Below are positions 47,078 to 60,780 of a DNA stretch of 64,000 nt, in pieces. The stretch is taken from the NCBI GenBank assembly GCA_965199135.1, contig OZ240685.1, positions 2,976,001 through 3,040,000 on the forward strand. Reading direction: 5' to 3'. The notes under the pieces were generated by a model. It was not told the DNA's origin and ran no database searches. It saw only the letters and a program-made list of their open reading frames with translations. The DNA comes from EB88 sp965199135 (GTDB taxonomy: Bacteria; Acidobacteriota; Terriglobia; Terriglobales; Acidobacteriaceae). Every line of letters begins with the position of its first letter. Position 1 is the first letter of the stretch. The position numbers were made by a program, and so were the translations under genes.

Positions 47078-47230
47078 TTAGAGCGCCGCTTTTACTTCCG
47101 TGGTCAGGCTACCAAAAGGATCCCGTACAGCCTTCTTCGCGATATTCGGGATAGATTCCCCACGCCGGTACATCAGGTACGCTGCTGCAGCGCCTGAGGC
47201 GATCGTTGCCCAAAAAATCAAACGTCTCAT
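47078..47230 (-). CDS. 50-residue single-helix membrane protein
   Basis: The ATG at 47228-47230 has AGGAGA 7 bp upstream. The protein starts MRRLIFWATIASGAAAAYLM, one membrane helix, followed by a basic and polar tail (GESIPNIAKKAVRDPFGSL). The longer upstream frame has no ribosome site. The size and plan are those of YtxH-like small membrane proteins; function unknown. It is divergent from the cupin gene. Confidence 0.6.
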   Translation of the reverse strand: MRRLIFWATIASGAAAAYLMYRRGESIPNIAKKAVRDPFGSLTTEVKAAL

Positions 47231-47360
47231 GTGAATTCTCCTGTGACAACGATGCCGTGTCGTTCGATAGGATGCAGATTTCCGAAGCAGAGAGTTTCCC
47301 CTCGCAGCCAAGTGCAACAAGCCATCAGCACGACGGCCAAGGATGAGAAAGGAAGGAGCT

Positions 47361-47780
47361 ATGTCAGCTTCAAAACATGGAGAGCGCTTTGACCTTCATG
47401 CTCTTGCCGCTCGCTTTCCCGACGAGGCGGACTCGCTTCTTCTCGACCAGTACCTCACCCGCAACTCCGATGTAAGTACGCGTCTTTTCCGCGTCTACAG
47501 ACCCACACCAGCGCATTACCACGTTGGATCCGATGAGCATCTTTACGTGCTCTCTGGCCGGGGAACATTCTGGATGGGTGAGGCAAGCAACACAGCAAAC
47601 TTTGGTCCTGGGCATCTCCTGTGTTTTCCCCGGACTCTCGTGCACGCTCAACCTGAAATCCTGCAAGGCCCGGTAGTCTTCCTGGCCTTTGACACACCAC
47701 CTCGTGCTCCGGACGACATTCACTTCGTTGATCCCAGGGATGGCTCGCCCTCCAAATTCATCCAGAGTCTCTTGAAGTAG
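47361..47780 (+). CDS. Cupin-fold protein
   Basis: 139 residues from ATG 47361 (AAAGGAAGGAG just upstream). The cupin core has metal-binding-type motifs: AHYHVGSDEHLYVLSGRGTF (HxH...E-like motif 1) and LCFPRTLVHAQ (motif 2). Cupins are small beta-barrels that act as dioxygenases, isomerases or sensors. The partner and substrate cannot be read from context, since the neighbours are a tiny membrane protein and the rRNA operon. The hairpin at 47808 could end its transcript. Confidence 0.82.
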   Translation: MSASKHGERFDLHALAARFPDEADSLLLDQYLTRNSDVSTRLFRVYRPTPAHYHVGSDEHLYVLSGRGTFWMGEASNTANFGPGHLLCFPRTLVHAQPEILQGPVVFLAFDTPPRAPDDIHFVDPRDGSPSKFIQSLLK

Positions 47781-47807
47781 AGGATTTGACGCTTCTCGGG
47801 ACGAGCA

Positions 47808-47832
47808 AAAGCCCGCCTTTTGGGCGGGCTTG
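47808..47832. terminator. Bidirectional terminator between cupin gene and rRNA operon
   Basis: AAGCCCGCC and GGCGGGCTT form a strong stem around a small loop. On the minus strand it is followed by TTTTGC, so it mainly serves the rRNA operon; on the plus strand the T-tract is weaker. Confidence 0.85.
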
Positions 47833-47846
47833 TTGCGTTGAGGTTA

Positions 47847-47965
<119 letters not shown>

Positions 47966-48077
47966 AATTGTTGAGCGTGATGGCTCACAACGAAATCGAT
48001 TGGGTTGTTGCTTTGTGTTGCGCGTATATGTTCAAGGCTTGTGTTGCGTGCCATCGAGGTTGGCTCTGATGCTTTGG

Positions 48078-48095
48078 TGCACAGAGTTAATTCTA
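48078..48095 (-). other. 23S processing stem, 3' strand
   Basis: After the 23S 3' end the minus strand reads CATAGAATTAACTCTG. It pairs with GGAGTTAATTCTATGG before the 5' end (51027-51043) to form the long stem cut by RNase III during 23S maturation. Confidence 0.65.
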
Positions 48096-51028
<2,933 letters not shown>

Positions 51029-51044
51029 ATAGAATTAACTCCAT
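51029..51044 (-). other. 23S processing stem, 5' strand
   Basis: The minus strand reads GGAGTTAATTCTATGG directly before the 23S 5' end, the partner of the strand at 48078-48095. Confidence 0.65.
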
Positions 51045-51409
51045 GCAGCATTGCCGTCTGCACTCTATGCATATCGCCATATATGACTTACACCTGCACG
51101 ACCTGCGTCTTATCAGGCCCTGCAGTGAAACATATCCTAAAGACACTCAACACTAATCAGCCCCCAGCGTCGCCCCTCGCGGGACAACACCAAGGCGCTG
51201 CTCAGCCTTGTAATATATTTACCCAATCGATTTCGTTGTCAAACATCCACTGCTGCCTCTTACGGCAAAGCAGTCGCCCTCTAGGCTTGAACTTCAACAC
51301 CAGAACTTTCATCCTGACGTCTCTGCCCAAAGCTTGGCATCCTCTGGCGTCCTCGCGGAAACACAGTGACAGCAAACTTCAGACAGCTCTCGAGCAAAAC
51401 AACACACGT

Positions 51410-51485
51410 TGGTGGAGCTGAGGAGGATCGAACTCCTGACCCCCTGCTTGCAAAGCAGGTGCTCTCCCAGCTGAGCTACAGCCCC
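51410..51485 (-). tRNA. tRNA-Ala (TGC)
   Basis: The minus strand begins GGGGCTGTAGCTCAGCTGGG, has the anticodon loop TTTGCAA with anticodon TGC, and the T-loop GGAGTTCGATCCTCC. It ends CAGCTCCACCA with encoded CCA. 76 nt, all stems pair. It lies in the 16S-23S spacer. Confidence 0.97.
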
Positions 51486-51509
51486 ATTCCCTGTACAAGA
51501 GAAGCTAAG

Positions 51510-51586
<77 letters not shown>

Positions 51587-51862
51587 GCCTTCGGCGGACT
51601 AACAGGCCCGGCCTGGCTGGGCTAGGCCCAGATACATCCCGGGACATACGCCCGTGAACTCGAGAAAAGTTTCGAGGACCAGGTTGAACATGCTCGGCAG
51701 CTACGCTGCCGATGACCATCGAGCGATCAGACCCAAGCAGAGATGGCTTGATCGAAGCTCTTTCTGGTGTGACCCAGAAAGGTGTGTGGTCGCCAGAGCC
51801 CGCTGCCCATTCAGACAGCCTGCATTCGCAGGAAGGAACTCAAAACACCACAACAGTTCTCT

Positions 51863-53369
<1,507 letters not shown>

Positions 53370-53522
53370 AATCCTGTGGTCCGCGCTCCCTAGACGGAGG
53401 TCTAAAGAACCACGCAGACCCGAACTCAACACACTCGAAAATGCGTCAAGCCCGTTTAATACTGTGAGAACAACCAAACCAGAACTCAGGCCTGATTGCA
53501 CTCGACTGGCATGTTCAACCTA

Positions 53523-53537
53523 GTTGTCAAAGATCCT
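53523..53537 (-). promoter_or_regulatory. boxA-like antitermination sequence in rRNA leader
   Basis: The minus strand reads GGATCTTTGACAACT about 155 bases before the 16S, resembling the boxA (GnTCTTTnAnA) bound by NusB/S10 in rRNA leaders. Confidence 0.4.
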
Positions 53538-53697
53538 TCAGCGTACCCGGCCTGAGCCGGACGCCAGGATCAAGAACCACAGCTCCTGCCAACCCAGGAT
53601 CCATCCAGAATCAATCCGAAGATCAATCCCAAACTCCCTCGATCAACCCCGCTGCTGGCCCTCGAACTCGCTGCACCCGCGTTCGGCGCATTTCTGT

Positions 53698-53726
53698 AAG
53701 CTATCCGTTTCGCTTCGCCGTGTCAA
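53698..53726 (-). promoter_or_regulatory. rRNA operon promoter (sigma70-type)
   Basis: The minus strand has TTGACA (53721-53726), a 17-base spacer and TAGCTT (53698-53703), about 330 bases before the 16S. The perfect -35 and the spacing support the main rRNA promoter. The stretch 53370-53812 contains no gene. Confidence 0.6.
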
Positions 53727-53812
53727 CTACTTTTCTTCCGCGACACGTAACGAACGAATTGCTCACCCGCTTATTGTGCATCACGGGACGCCTCTTGTCG
53801 AACCGGCCAGGG

Positions 53813-55318
53813 CTACGCCGCCAAAGCCTTCCCGAGCCTGTCAAGAATCTGGTCGGCTTTAGGGACCAGGATCACGCTCTTGTCGCCGTCGGCCGGAACG
53901 TGAATCCCCTTAGCGAACACCTCCTGCATCACCTGCTGGTCACTGCGGAAGAAGATCTCCGGCAATGTGTCGCCTTCCTCTGCCGAAACGGAGATGATGC
54001 TTTCTACAGCATCCACGCGCATGGCGATGCGTCTTGCCCGGTGTTCGAAAATAAGCAGATTCGCACGGCTCGGGTCCCGAGAGGGTTCAAGATCAAACAG
54101 CGCCCGGCAGTCCAGGACCGAGATAGGGCTCCCTCGAAGATTGAACACACCGAGAACAGCGTCCGGCATGTCTGGAGCACGGGCGAATTCTTTCGGGGCG
54201 TCGAGTACTTCCAGAACATCCAGTAGCTGCAAGCCATACAACTTGCCCATCCGGAATGTGAGAAGCGACATCTGTGCTGCAACAGCCTGCGCTTCGGCTG
54301 CCTGCTGCTTTTGATCTGTCTGCGCATGCCCAACCGAGATTTCTGCAATCTCGTCTCCTGCCAGTATTCCCTCTTCATTCAGAACGATAAAGTCGCAGCC
54401 GTCCCGGTCGGTAAAACAACCACGAAAGACCGAAGAACGATAGTCGCTGAGCACAGGAACAGGCTGCACACGTTCGCGAGCGTACGGAATGATGCTGGTA
54501 ACGTCGTCGACCTCGAAGCCAACATGCTCCTCCCCCAGCCTGCAGACCAGGATGCGCTGTGAAGACCCGTCGCAGGGAAGGTGTAGCAGCTTTCCGAGTT
54601 CCACGACCGGCACCATGCGACCGCAATACATAATGATTGACTCGCATAAGTTGGAGCGAAAGGGACTTGGCCGCTTTCCTTTGTTGTTCACGATTGCTGC
54701 AATGCACTTCATTTCCATAGCCATGACAAAGTCTGCAACGCGAAAGCCGATAAGCTTCTCTCGATAGAGGTCTCGAAGACGATGCGAGACGTTTTCCTCG
54801 GCTTGTTGATCCTTTGTGCCCTCGATGATAGGTAAATTTTTGATTTGCAGCAGGGCACCCAGGTCAAGAACCTGAATCATCCGGGATCCATTGTCACGAC
54901 AGATTACAGAGCTCACGGGGGGCCGACTCCCACCTTGTTGCGCCTGTGCGTACTCAAGCGCGACGAGCTCTCTGGGAGCCACGCGGAGCACTTCACCGAT
55001 CGCATCAAAGAGCACCCCTAGCCGCACTGCGCCCTGCCGGAGCACCACCATGCGGCGATTCAGGGTCTGCGGGGATTCCGTTCGGGCGATCTCAAGTAGA
55101 AGACCAAGATCAACCACAGGAAGGACTCTTCCCCGGAGGCTAAAAAGCCCCCGAACGTACTCCGGGGCAAGCGGCATGAGCTGCAGGGTTTCAGGAGCAT
55201 TCACAACTTCTTGAAGGTCCGTCATTTCAATCGCGTACTCATCGCTCCCTAGGTGAAACGTCCCGTAGACTTTTCTCGTGACCGTATCCCCAGTGAGCTT
55301 GCCAGTCAGAGTACTCAT
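53813..55318 (-). CDS. Triple CheW-domain chemotaxis coupling protein
   Basis: 501 residues with three CheW-like domains, roughly 15-155, 185-335 and 350-495. Typical turns are present in each: LAPEYVRGLFSLRGRVLPVV, NLCESIIMYCGRMVPVVELG and MPDAVLGVFNLRGSPISVLD. CheW proteins link chemoreceptors to CheA; fused triple forms are uncommon and probably scaffold larger receptor arrays. Its ATG overlaps the CheD stop on the same strand, so it is the last gene of the MCP-CheR-CheD-CheW operon. No CheA or CheY lies in the window, so it must act with partners encoded elsewhere. Confidence 0.9.
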   Translation of the reverse strand: MSTLTGKLTGDTVTRKVYGTFHLGSDEYAIEMTDLQEVVNAPETLQLMPLAPEYVRGLFSLRGRVLPVVDLGLLLEIARTESPQTLNRRMVVLRQGAVRLGVLFDAIGEVLRVAPRELVALEYAQAQQGGSRPPVSSVICRDNGSRMIQVLDLGALLQIKNLPIIEGTKDQQAEENVSHRLRDLYREKLIGFRVADFVMAMEMKCIAAIVNNKGKRPSPFRSNLCESIIMYCGRMVPVVELGKLLHLPCDGSSQRILVCRLGEEHVGFEVDDVTSIIPYARERVQPVPVLSDYRSSVFRGCFTDRDGCDFIVLNEEGILAGDEIAEISVGHAQTDQKQQAAEAQAVAAQMSLLTFRMGKLYGLQLLDVLEVLDAPKEFARAPDMPDAVLGVFNLRGSPISVLDCRALFDLEPSRDPSRANLLIFEHRARRIAMRVDAVESIISVSAEEGDTLPEIFFRSDQQVMQEVFAKGIHVPADGDKSVILVPKADQILDRLGKALAA

Positions 55319-55833
55319 TTCGACCTCCTTCTGCCCTTCACTTCATGTACGATCCGATTCGCCTCTACTTCGAAAGTTGTGCAGTCAAAAACGACAGAAC
55401 ATGCCTCGAATCCACCCGTTTCGAGTTCTAGATACTCGAGGTTCTGTGCTTCGAGCGCACTGCGAGCAGCCACTATATTCAACTCGCCTACGCACAACCT
55501 AGGAATACTGCCTTCATCCGGCAGAACTCGCGCTCCGCCAACAAGAAACGCACGCAGGAAGCGGCGCTCTCGAGCGACTGTTTGCACTGCTTCAAGGAGA
55601 TTCAGCACCGCCCTGTCCGCGTACCGCGCATCTCGGCTTTCATCGCCGTATGGAGCAGTGGGAAGAAGACAATGAGCCAACCCACACACCCCAGTCTTCT
55701 TGTTTACTAGCCCAATGGCAACGCAAGACCCAAGTGAAGCTCGAAGAACCCCCTCGGTCGCGACACGGATCTCCCCAATCCGCACGTGCTGTATCCGTTT
55801 GATATTGCATTCCTCACGCACCTGCACTGTCAC
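55315..55833 (-). CDS. cheD: CheD-family chemoreceptor glutamine deamidase
   Basis: 172 residues. The catalytic Cys lies in LRASLGSCVAIGLV and the His in GVCGLAHCLLPTA, the CheD signature pair. ARYADRAVLNLL and RAFLVGGARVL follow as in the family. CheD deamidates glutamines on receptors and can be modulated by CheC. The start overlaps the CheR stop by ATGA-type coupling, and the stop overlaps the CheW start. Confidence 0.9.
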   Translation of the reverse strand: MTVQVREECNIKRIQHVRIGEIRVATEGVLRASLGSCVAIGLVNKKTGVCGLAHCLLPTAPYGDESRDARYADRAVLNLLEAVQTVARERRFLRAFLVGGARVLPDEGSIPRLCVGELNIVAARSALEAQNLEYLELETGGFEACSVVFDCTTFEVEANRIVHEVKGRRRSK

Positions 55834-56669
55834 TCCCCCTTTCGGTAGACCATAGGTTCTATAAAACGGAATGAAGTGCCAAGGCTGGCGAGAGACTCGG
55901 ACTCACCGACGATGAGAAGTCCCCCGGGTCGAAGCAGCTGGCTTACGTGCTCCAAAATGCGTATTTGCTCCTTCTCCTGGAAGTAAATCAACGCATTCCG
56001 AAGAAACACGACGTCTTGTTGCGGAAACGCTCGTGGCGATTCCATAAGATTGTGTCTGCGAAATTGCAGATCGCGCTTCAGTAATGGGCTTACCAGATGG
56101 CCATCTCCCTTTGCCAGGAAATGCCTCTTTAGCAGTTCCGGGTAGAGAGCGCTGAGCCGTTCAGTTCGGCGGCTACAGAAATGACCTGCCTCCGCTTTAG
56201 CAAGGACTTCCGTGTCGACATCAGTAGCCAGAATGTGAAATCGAAAGCTTGGGGAGCGCACCTGAAAGTTCAGACAGGCTAAAGCGATCGAGTAGGCTTC
56301 TTCGCCGGTGGACGCAGCCGCTGACCAGATCCGCATTGGCCTGCTGTCCTGCCCTGCGTAGAACAGCGGCAGGCAAACCTCTTCGAAGTACTTCCAGACT
56401 CGCGGCGTGCGGAAGAACGAACTTTCATTTGTGGTGAGAAGATTGATGAATTGCTGCTCCTCATCGCCGTCGCGCCGCAGAAGTGCCAAGTAGGCGCTCG
56501 GCGCGCTACATCCGAGTTCTTCCATTCGCCTCTTCAAGCGATAAGCCACCATGAGCTTCTTCTGTATGGGGATTGTGATGCCGGTGAGCGACTTGAGCGT
56601 TTGAAGCACCGGCTCGATCTCACGATCCCCAACCTGCACGTCCCGGCTTGGTGCAGGCTCACTCCGCAT
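55830..56669 (-). CDS. cheR: CheR-type chemoreceptor methyltransferase
   Basis: 279 residues. The N-terminal helical domain includes KKLMVAYRLKRRMEELG and INLLTTNESSFFRTPRVWKY. The SAM-binding domain has IWSAAASTGEEAYSIALACL, HILATDVDTEVLAKAEAG and FLRNALIYFQ. CheR methylates glutamates of chemoreceptors to set adaptation level. It overlaps the MCP gene by 11 bp and CheD by 4 bp. No CheB esterase gene is visible. Confidence 0.93.
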   Translation of the reverse strand: MRSEPAPSRDVQVGDREIEPVLQTLKSLTGITIPIQKKLMVAYRLKRRMEELGCSAPSAYLALLRRDGDEEQQFINLLTTNESSFFRTPRVWKYFEEVCLPLFYAGQDSRPMRIWSAAASTGEEAYSIALACLNFQVRSPSFRFHILATDVDTEVLAKAEAGHFCSRRTERLSALYPELLKRHFLAKGDGHLVSPLLKRDLQFRRHNLMESPRAFPQQDVVFLRNALIYFQEKEQIRILEHVSQLLRPGGLLIVGESESLASLGTSFRFIEPMVYRKGE

Positions 56670-57510
56670 GACTGAGGCTTCCGTTAAGCTGCTTAGAGGC
56701 TGCGCGCAGTTCTCTCGTTGCTGCCGCGATGCCCTCAGACGCCACAGCAGACTGCTCCGTCTGCTCTGTTACGTGCTGGATTGAGCGACTTACCTCGCGG
56801 GCTGCGATCAGCTGTTCTTCAGCAGACGCGGAGATCTCGGATATCGCTTCCGTCGTCTTCGCAACACCCCCCACAATCTTGTGAAATGCTTCGGCGGCCT
56901 GGCGTGACGTATCGCTCCCTGCATTGATCCTCTTTACGGACTCCTGGATCAGCTTGGTGATCTCCCGCGCCGCCTGCGAGCTACGTTCCGCGAGCTTCCG
57001 CACTTCGTCGGCCACGACCGAGAACCCGAGGCCCATCTCTCCGGCCCTTGCTGCTTCGATTGCTGCGTTGAATGCCAGGAGATTAGTCTGGGACGCGATC
57101 TCACCAATGACTTTGACGATTTCCCCGATGTCCTCACTCGAACGACTGATGAGATCCATTGCTTCGATCGATCGATCGACCAGCTTCAGACCCTGATCTG
57201 CATCACTGCGAGCTCCCTGCGCCAAGGTATTCGCATGCTTTACGTTCTGCGCGATGGAGTGGATCGAGGCCGTCAGCTCCTCGACGGAGGCATTCATCTC
57301 CTCCGATGTGGCTCCAAGCGCCTGTGCCCCCTGTGCGACGCTTGCCGAACGCCGAGCGATGTCTTCACTCTGTCCGTCGAGGTCCGTCGCCACTTTCCGA
57401 AGGGACTCTTCCATCTGCACTTGGCGCGTGATGTCTGTTGCGACTTTGATGACGCCACTTACCTGCCCCTTGGCGTCCAGAAGAGGATTGTAAGTAGCGA
57501 AGAGCCACAA
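56659..57510 (-). CDS. Soluble methyl-accepting chemotaxis protein with partial PAS domain
   Basis: 283 residues from TTG 57510 (AAAAGG 7 bp upstream). The start of this frame (WLFATYNPLLDAKGQVSGVI) is the end of a PAS domain. The receptor core follows (ARRSASVAQGAQALGATSEE) with the signalling tip EIASQTNLLAFNAAIEAARA and GFSVVADEVRKLAERSSQAA. The frame continues upstream as IFCDEEYTRSREYSEFWGDL, more PAS, but without ATG or GTG before a TAA near 57690. The annotated protein therefore lacks the PAS N-terminus. There is no membrane helix. It is either truncated or begun at a rare codon. First gene of the chemotaxis operon. Confidence 0.82.
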   Translation of the reverse strand: MWLFATYNPLLDAKGQVSGVIKVATDITRQVQMEESLRKVATDLDGQSEDIARRSASVAQGAQALGATSEEMNASVEELTASIHSIAQNVKHANTLAQGARSDADQGLKLVDRSIEAMDLISRSSEDIGEIVKVIGEIASQTNLLAFNAAIEAARAGEMGLGFSVVADEVRKLAERSSQAAREITKLIQESVKRINAGSDTSRQAAEAFHKIVGGVAKTTEAISEISASAEEQLIAAREVSRSIQHVTEQTEQSAVASEGIAAATRELRAASKQLNGSLSHAE

Positions 57511-57896
57511 GGGCTGACCTTTTCGGGTGAGGCGCTTAAAGCGGCCGCGCTGAAATTCGCCCCGGCGCAGGTCACCCCAGAACTCTGAATACTCTCGGCT
57601 CCGCGTGTACTCCTCATCACAGAAGATAAGGCGAACTATCGGCAGAACTGCGACTGGCTGTAGTGAAAAGATTCGGCGTCTAAATTACTTTCGGCACAAA
57701 GTGGCATTTGATGTTCGCTCGCGGGCGGCGGAGTTGTGTCCTCCCTCTTGGACAGCACAGCGCAGAGGACCTCACGGCGAAGAGTGCTCTCGCGTGGGTG
57801 AACCGACCCTCAAGAACACGATAGTTATCGCTCCGTAGAGATCATCTGACCAGCGTTGTTGCAACTTCTTCCGCATCTGGGTGATCTTTCTTGTTA
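57511..57896. other. Region between chemotaxis operon and PAS kinase, with PAS remnant
   Basis: The part 57511-57685 continues the MCP PAS frame on the minus strand without a usual start codon. From 57690 to 57896 I see no gene; divergent promoters of the operon and the kinase probably lie here. Confidence 0.45.
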
Positions 57897-59933
57897 ATGA
57901 CTGCAAATCGTCCTGCCCGCCGGATTGTGCCTCGGGAGGGGAGCTCTTCCTCGAACGCCGGAGTTCACGCCTCGGGAACCATGGCCGAGTTCGTTCGGGG
58001 CAAAGACTGGACCCAAACACCTCTCGGTGCGATCGAATCCTGGAGCCAGGCGCTGGTAGCAAGCGTAAACATCATATTGTCGGCGGGCGTGCCGATGCAG
58101 CTCCTGGTCGGCCCGGAGATGATCGAGATTTACAACGATGCCCTGCTTCCTTTTCTCAGCAGCAAGCACCCGCAGGCGCTTGGCCAGCCAGCCCGCGTCG
58201 TCTGGCGAGAAGTGTGGCCAGCCGTGGAAAAGCAGTTGCACGAAGTACTGCACACGGGCGCGCCAGTAAATTTCACCAACGTGTTCCTGCCCCTGCTTCG
58301 CAACGGGGTTCTTGAAGACATGTACTGGGATTACAGCTACAGCCCCTTCTATGAAGCAGACGGGACGATCCTAGGCGTGCTCAATCTCGCTCAGAACAAA
58401 ACAGAAGCCGTGCTGGCACAGCAACGCCTCCGTGCTTCCGAGGCGCAGGCCCAGCGGGTGCTGAACAGCATCGGGGATGCTGTGATCGTGACCGATGCAG
58501 ATGGCCACATCCGCAGCATGAACCCGGTCGCAGAAGCGCTTACGGAGTGGCCGCTTCGCGAGGCAAGGGGCAGGCCGCTTGAAGACGTGTTCTCGATCAT
58601 CAGCGAGGCGACGCGCCTCTCACGTGAGAACCCGGTGAGCAAAGCTAAGCGGCTCGGTACCTCCGTTGGCCTGGCAAACCACACCATCCTGCTCAGCAGG
58701 GACGGACGTGAGACGCACATCGACGACAGTGCTGCACCGATCCGCAAGGAAGATGGCAGCGTCGCCGGTGTCGTTCTCGTCTTCCGCGACATCACCGAGC
58801 GCCGCGCTGCAGAACAGCTACGCGAGCGGCTCCAAGCACAGGTCCAGGAAAGCTACGCTGAACTCGAAGCGATCTACGATGGCATGACGATTGCCCTTGG
58901 CATGGTCGACCCCGTGACCTACCACTTTTTACGCGTCAATGCGAAGCTCGCTGAGATTCTCGACATACCGGCAGAACAGGTTGTTGGCACCAGTGTGCTG
59001 GCTTATGCGGCTGATGCCCAAAAAGTAGCGGCGGACCTGGAGAGGGCAGGCGCTGGAGAGCCCGTCATCGGCAGCATCGTGGAAGGAGAGATACCGGGAA
59101 GCCCGGGGATCAAGCGTTTCTTCCAGGTGGATTTCGCGCCGGTTCGCGGTGCGCAGGGTCAGGTGTCCAGCATCATCGTTGCCTCCGTCGAGATCACGCT
59201 GCTCAAGCAGGCCGAACGCGCCCTGGTGCAGAACGAAAAGCTCGCCGCCGTGGGCCGGCTCGCCTCTTCGATCGCACACGAGATCAACAATCCGCTGGAG
59301 TCAGTCACGAACCTCCTCTATCTCGCGCAGAGCAGTGAAGAGCTCTCAGAAGCACAACGCTATCTCGAGACCGCTGAACGGGAGCTGCGCCGGGTGTCCG
59401 CAATCGCAAACCAGACGCTCCGCTTCCACCGCCAGGCAACGGACCGGCGCTTTGTTACCTGCAAGGAGCTGCTCGAGAGTGTCCTGGCGATTCACCAGGG
59501 ACGGATCGTGAACTCCGGGGTTTCTGTGGAGCTGCGCAAGCGTTCGGAGACACCAATCCTCTGCTTCGATGGAGAGATACGGCAAGTACTCAACAACCTG
59601 GTCGGCAATGCCATCGATGCCATGCACCCCACGGGTGGCCGGTTGGTGGTGCGAAGCCGTGAGAGGACGATCTGGAGCTCTGGAACCCGGGCATTGATGA
59701 TCACCATCGCGGACACCGGCGACGGCATGAGTCTCGATACCAGGCAGCGTCTCTTCGAGCCTTTCTTCACCACCAAGGGTTTTGGGGGCACCGGCCTCGG
59801 ACTCTGGATCAGCAAGGAGATCATCGAACGTCACCAGGGCACGCTCGCGGTCAGCAGCAGTCAACGACCCGGTCACACCGGAACCGTCTTCACCGTCACA
59901 CTTCCCTACGCGACAACGACGGATGCTTCATAA
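57897..59933 (+). CDS. PAS-domain sensor histidine kinase (HisKA)
   Basis: 678 residues from ATG 57897; TTG at 57891 is an alternative. An N-terminal GAF/PAS-like module (DWTQTPLGAIESWSQALVAS, MQLLVGPEMIEIYNDALLPF) is typical of light/PAS kinases of this group. Two PAS domains follow (VLNSIGDAVIVTDADGHIRS and a diverged one near 300-410). Then HisKA with phospho-acceptor in AVGRLASSIAHEINNPLESV and HATPase (QVLNNLVGNAIDAM, ADTGDGMS, TGLGLWISKEI). No membrane helices, so it senses inside the cell. No response regulator is adjacent. Confidence 0.9.
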   Translation: MTANRPARRIVPREGSSSSNAGVHASGTMAEFVRGKDWTQTPLGAIESWSQALVASVNIILSAGVPMQLLVGPEMIEIYNDALLPFLSSKHPQALGQPARVVWREVWPAVEKQLHEVLHTGAPVNFTNVFLPLLRNGVLEDMYWDYSYSPFYEADGTILGVLNLAQNKTEAVLAQQRLRASEAQAQRVLNSIGDAVIVTDADGHIRSMNPVAEALTEWPLREARGRPLEDVFSIISEATRLSRENPVSKAKRLGTSVGLANHTILLSRDGRETHIDDSAAPIRKEDGSVAGVVLVFRDITERRAAEQLRERLQAQVQESYAELEAIYDGMTIALGMVDPVTYHFLRVNAKLAEILDIPAEQVVGTSVLAYAADAQKVAADLERAGAGEPVIGSIVEGEIPGSPGIKRFFQVDFAPVRGAQGQVSSIIVASVEITLLKQAERALVQNEKLAAVGRLASSIAHEINNPLESVTNLLYLAQSSEELSEAQRYLETAERELRRVSAIANQTLRFHRQATDRRFVTCKELLESVLAIHQGRIVNSGVSVELRKRSETPILCFDGEIRQVLNNLVGNAIDAMHPTGGRLVVRSRERTIWSSGTRALMITIADTGDGMSLDTRQRLFEPFFTTKGFGGTGLGLWISKEIIERHQGTLAVSSSQRPGHTGTVFTVTLPYATTTDAS

Positions 59934-59986
59934 AGGATGCCCCCGCGCGAACCTCCGGATCCGCATCACAGGCGTGAGAGGGCTTT

Positions 59987-60754
59987 ATGACACTGGAAGG
60001 TAAAGTAGCAATCGTCACAGGCGCAGGTACAGGCATTGGGCAGGGCATCGCCCTGGCCTTTGCACGGGAAGGCGCCAACATCGTCGTCGACTACGTAGGA
60101 AAAGCATCCGTAGCCCAGGCGACGATCGATGAAGTGCAGAAACTCGGTCGCAAGTGCATCGGAGTGGATGCCGATATCTCCAAGCAGGCTGACGTGCAGA
60201 TGCTGGTCCAGAAGACAGTCGAGACATTCGGTAAGCTCGATATCCTGGTCAACAACGCGGGTATCGAGAAGAAATATGCCTTCGTCGACTATCCCCTCGA
60301 CGAATTTGAGAAGATTGTCGCAGTCAATCTCACCGGCCCGTTTCTATGCGCACAGGCGGCGGCGAAGCAGATGATCACCCAGGGCAATGGCGGCCGCATC
60401 ATCAATATCTCGTCCATACACGAAGATCTGCCACAGCTCACGAACGCACCCTACTGCGCTACCAAGGGCGGTCTGCGGATGCTGATGCGGACCATCGCGG
60501 TAGAGCTCGCACCCCACAAGATCACAGTCAACAACATCGGACCCGGGGCCATCTACACGCCGATCGACGCAGACGTGGAGTCAGACAAAACGTTGAACGA
60601 TCAGATCCTCGCCGAGATCCCCTTGAATCGCTGGGGCAAGCCGGAAGAAGTCGGAGACCTCGCGGCATTCCTCGCCTCGGACAAGGCCTCCTACATTACC
60701 GGCAGCACCCACTTTATCGACGGCGGCATGCTTCGTAACGCAGGAAGCCTCTGA
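59987..60754 (+). CDS. Short-chain dehydrogenase (glucose 1-dehydrogenase-like)
   Basis: 255 residues from ATG 59987 with GAGAGGG upstream. The NAD(P) loop TGAGTGIGQGIA, structural NNAG (ILVNNAGIEKKY), catalytic Ser (INISSIHED) and Tyr/Lys (YCATKGG) are all present. The ending (YITGSTHFIDGGM) is typical of the classical SDR family. The closest style is bacterial glucose 1-dehydrogenase. It starts 53 bp after the kinase and ends at a shared terminator facing the GMC oxidoreductase. Confidence 0.92.
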   Translation: MTLEGKVAIVTGAGTGIGQGIALAFAREGANIVVDYVGKASVAQATIDEVQKLGRKCIGVDADISKQADVQMLVQKTVETFGKLDILVNNAGIEKKYAFVDYPLDEFEKIVAVNLTGPFLCAQAAAKQMITQGNGGRIINISSIHEDLPQLTNAPYCATKGGLRMLMRTIAVELAPHKITVNNIGPGAIYTPIDADVESDKTLNDQILAEIPLNRWGKPEEVGDLAAFLASDKASYITGSTHFIDGGMLRNAGSL

Positions 60755-60757
60755 GGC

Positions 60758-60780
60758 TAGGGCGGCTGGCAGCCGCCCTA
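60758..60780. terminator. Terminator hairpin between SDR and GMC genes
   Basis: TAGGGCGGCT and AGCCGCCCTA form a perfect 10-bp stem with a 3-base loop. It follows the SDR stop by 3 bp, is trailed by CTTCAATCTTTCC, and includes the stop codon of the convergent GMC gene. Confidence 0.75.
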
